A stretch of 64,000 nucleotides of DNA from Apiospora phragmitis. Its lineage: Eukaryota > Ascomycota > Sordariomycetes > Amphisphaeriales > Apiosporaceae. Location: the NCBI GenBank assembly GCA_038363925.1, contig JAQQWL010000002.1, forward strand, positions 2,294,001 through 2,358,000, written 5' to 3'. A model generated the notes under the pieces. The model saw nothing but the letters and a program-made list of their open reading frames with translations. It was not told the origin of the DNA and searched no databases. Of this stretch, positions 63,380-64,000 are shown in pieces. The position numbers and the translations under genes are program-made. Each line of letters begins with the position of its first letter. The stretch's first letter is position 1.

Positions 63380-64000
63380 GAGGCGAGTGCAGTATATATT
63401 ATGCCAAAAACCACCATTAACCATTACATATATTCCCCTGTAAGTACATCCTGTCACCAACTTGGATAATCCAGCGTGGCCTGAAAAGGGGTGCATATCT
63501 GGCTAAAGCATTGAAGGTCGAGTATTTAATATTGATCATCCAAATTTCGCCGCTTATTCGTCTTCATCGCTGGCCAAAGAAAGGGCCTGGTGCGCGATAC
63601 TAGTAATATACAGAACAATCTACACAGGGCATCGCATCGTATCATTAAAATGCATATATATGCCTCCAGGCATCTATCGTACCTCGAGAAAAGGCCACAA
63701 AGGTGCAAGAGACGCTGATAGAGACAGTCAATATGAAAGCCCCTATTATACAAAGGCCATGCATGTTTCCGCAGGAAGAAGTTGTGCACACATCATCATC
63801 ATCATCCCCATGCCGGCCGGTCACCGCTGTGAAATGTCTTTGAGAGATATCGATGCTCTTTTCTCTTCCCTTTCCACCATTGCTTCATGGTGTCTTAATG
63901 GGAAATACCGACCAGCCTCTCCTTCGCGTAACCATCGGCAGGTCACCTCGTGATCCCCATCTTCTGCAGCCGCTTACAGCTGTGCATCTCGTACGCCCGC
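63380..64000. other. Right-edge intergenic sequence
   Basis: This is the 3' flank of the antiporter up to the window edge. The short open frames have no recognisable features; any next gene lies outside. Confidence 0.55.

Overview
The window is nuclear DNA of a filamentous ascomycete, most likely a Sordariomycete. Genes are compact, introns are 48-126 nt with GTRNGT donors and CTAAC-type branch sites, and the gene set is typical of that group. I placed 17 protein-coding genes, nearly all housekeeping. I see no tRNA or rRNA gene, CRISPR array, intact transposon or secondary-metabolite cluster.

Layout, left to right: chorismate synthase (-, cut by the left edge) and a divergent mitochondrial lipoate-protein ligase (+); a seven-transmembrane GPCR-like protein (-); the DEAH helicase Prp43 (-); a JmjN/JmjC/ePHD histone demethylase (-) divergent from a tiny four-exon CENP-W gene (+); a YAG7-like RGG protein (+); an M1 aminopeptidase (-); APC10/Doc1 (+); a POF1-like nucleotidyltransferase (+); a VNX1-type vacuolar cation/H+ exchanger (-); the 26S proteasome ATPase Rpt6 (+); a rhodanese-tyrosine phosphatase fusion (-); a 7.6-kb gene-free stretch; an IQ/Tcp11 (Sok1-like) protein (+); Mre11 (+); a mitochondrial PP2C (-); a TDT-family transporter with two micro-exons (+); and a CPA-type cation/H+ antiporter (+). 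Genes for DNA repair, chromatin, kinetochore, APC/C, proteasome and splicing are interspersed without evident operon-like logic.

The most striking signal is technical or evolutionary. Between about 1.6 and 40.3 kb, nine conserved genes are broken by 17 single-base indels, mostly missing bases in short homopolymers. Restoring frame at each gives full-length family members. Six genes at 48-63 kb and four in the left part are clean. Sequencing or assembly error is the likeliest cause. Biological oddities are an antiporter lacking the segment that normally holds its ion-binding Asp-Asp pair, 6-nt and 8-nt micro-exons in the TDT transporter, a mitochondrial-type in-frame extension on the aminopeptidase, and an Mre11 intron flanked by repeats. 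I found no convincing undescribed multi-gene system.
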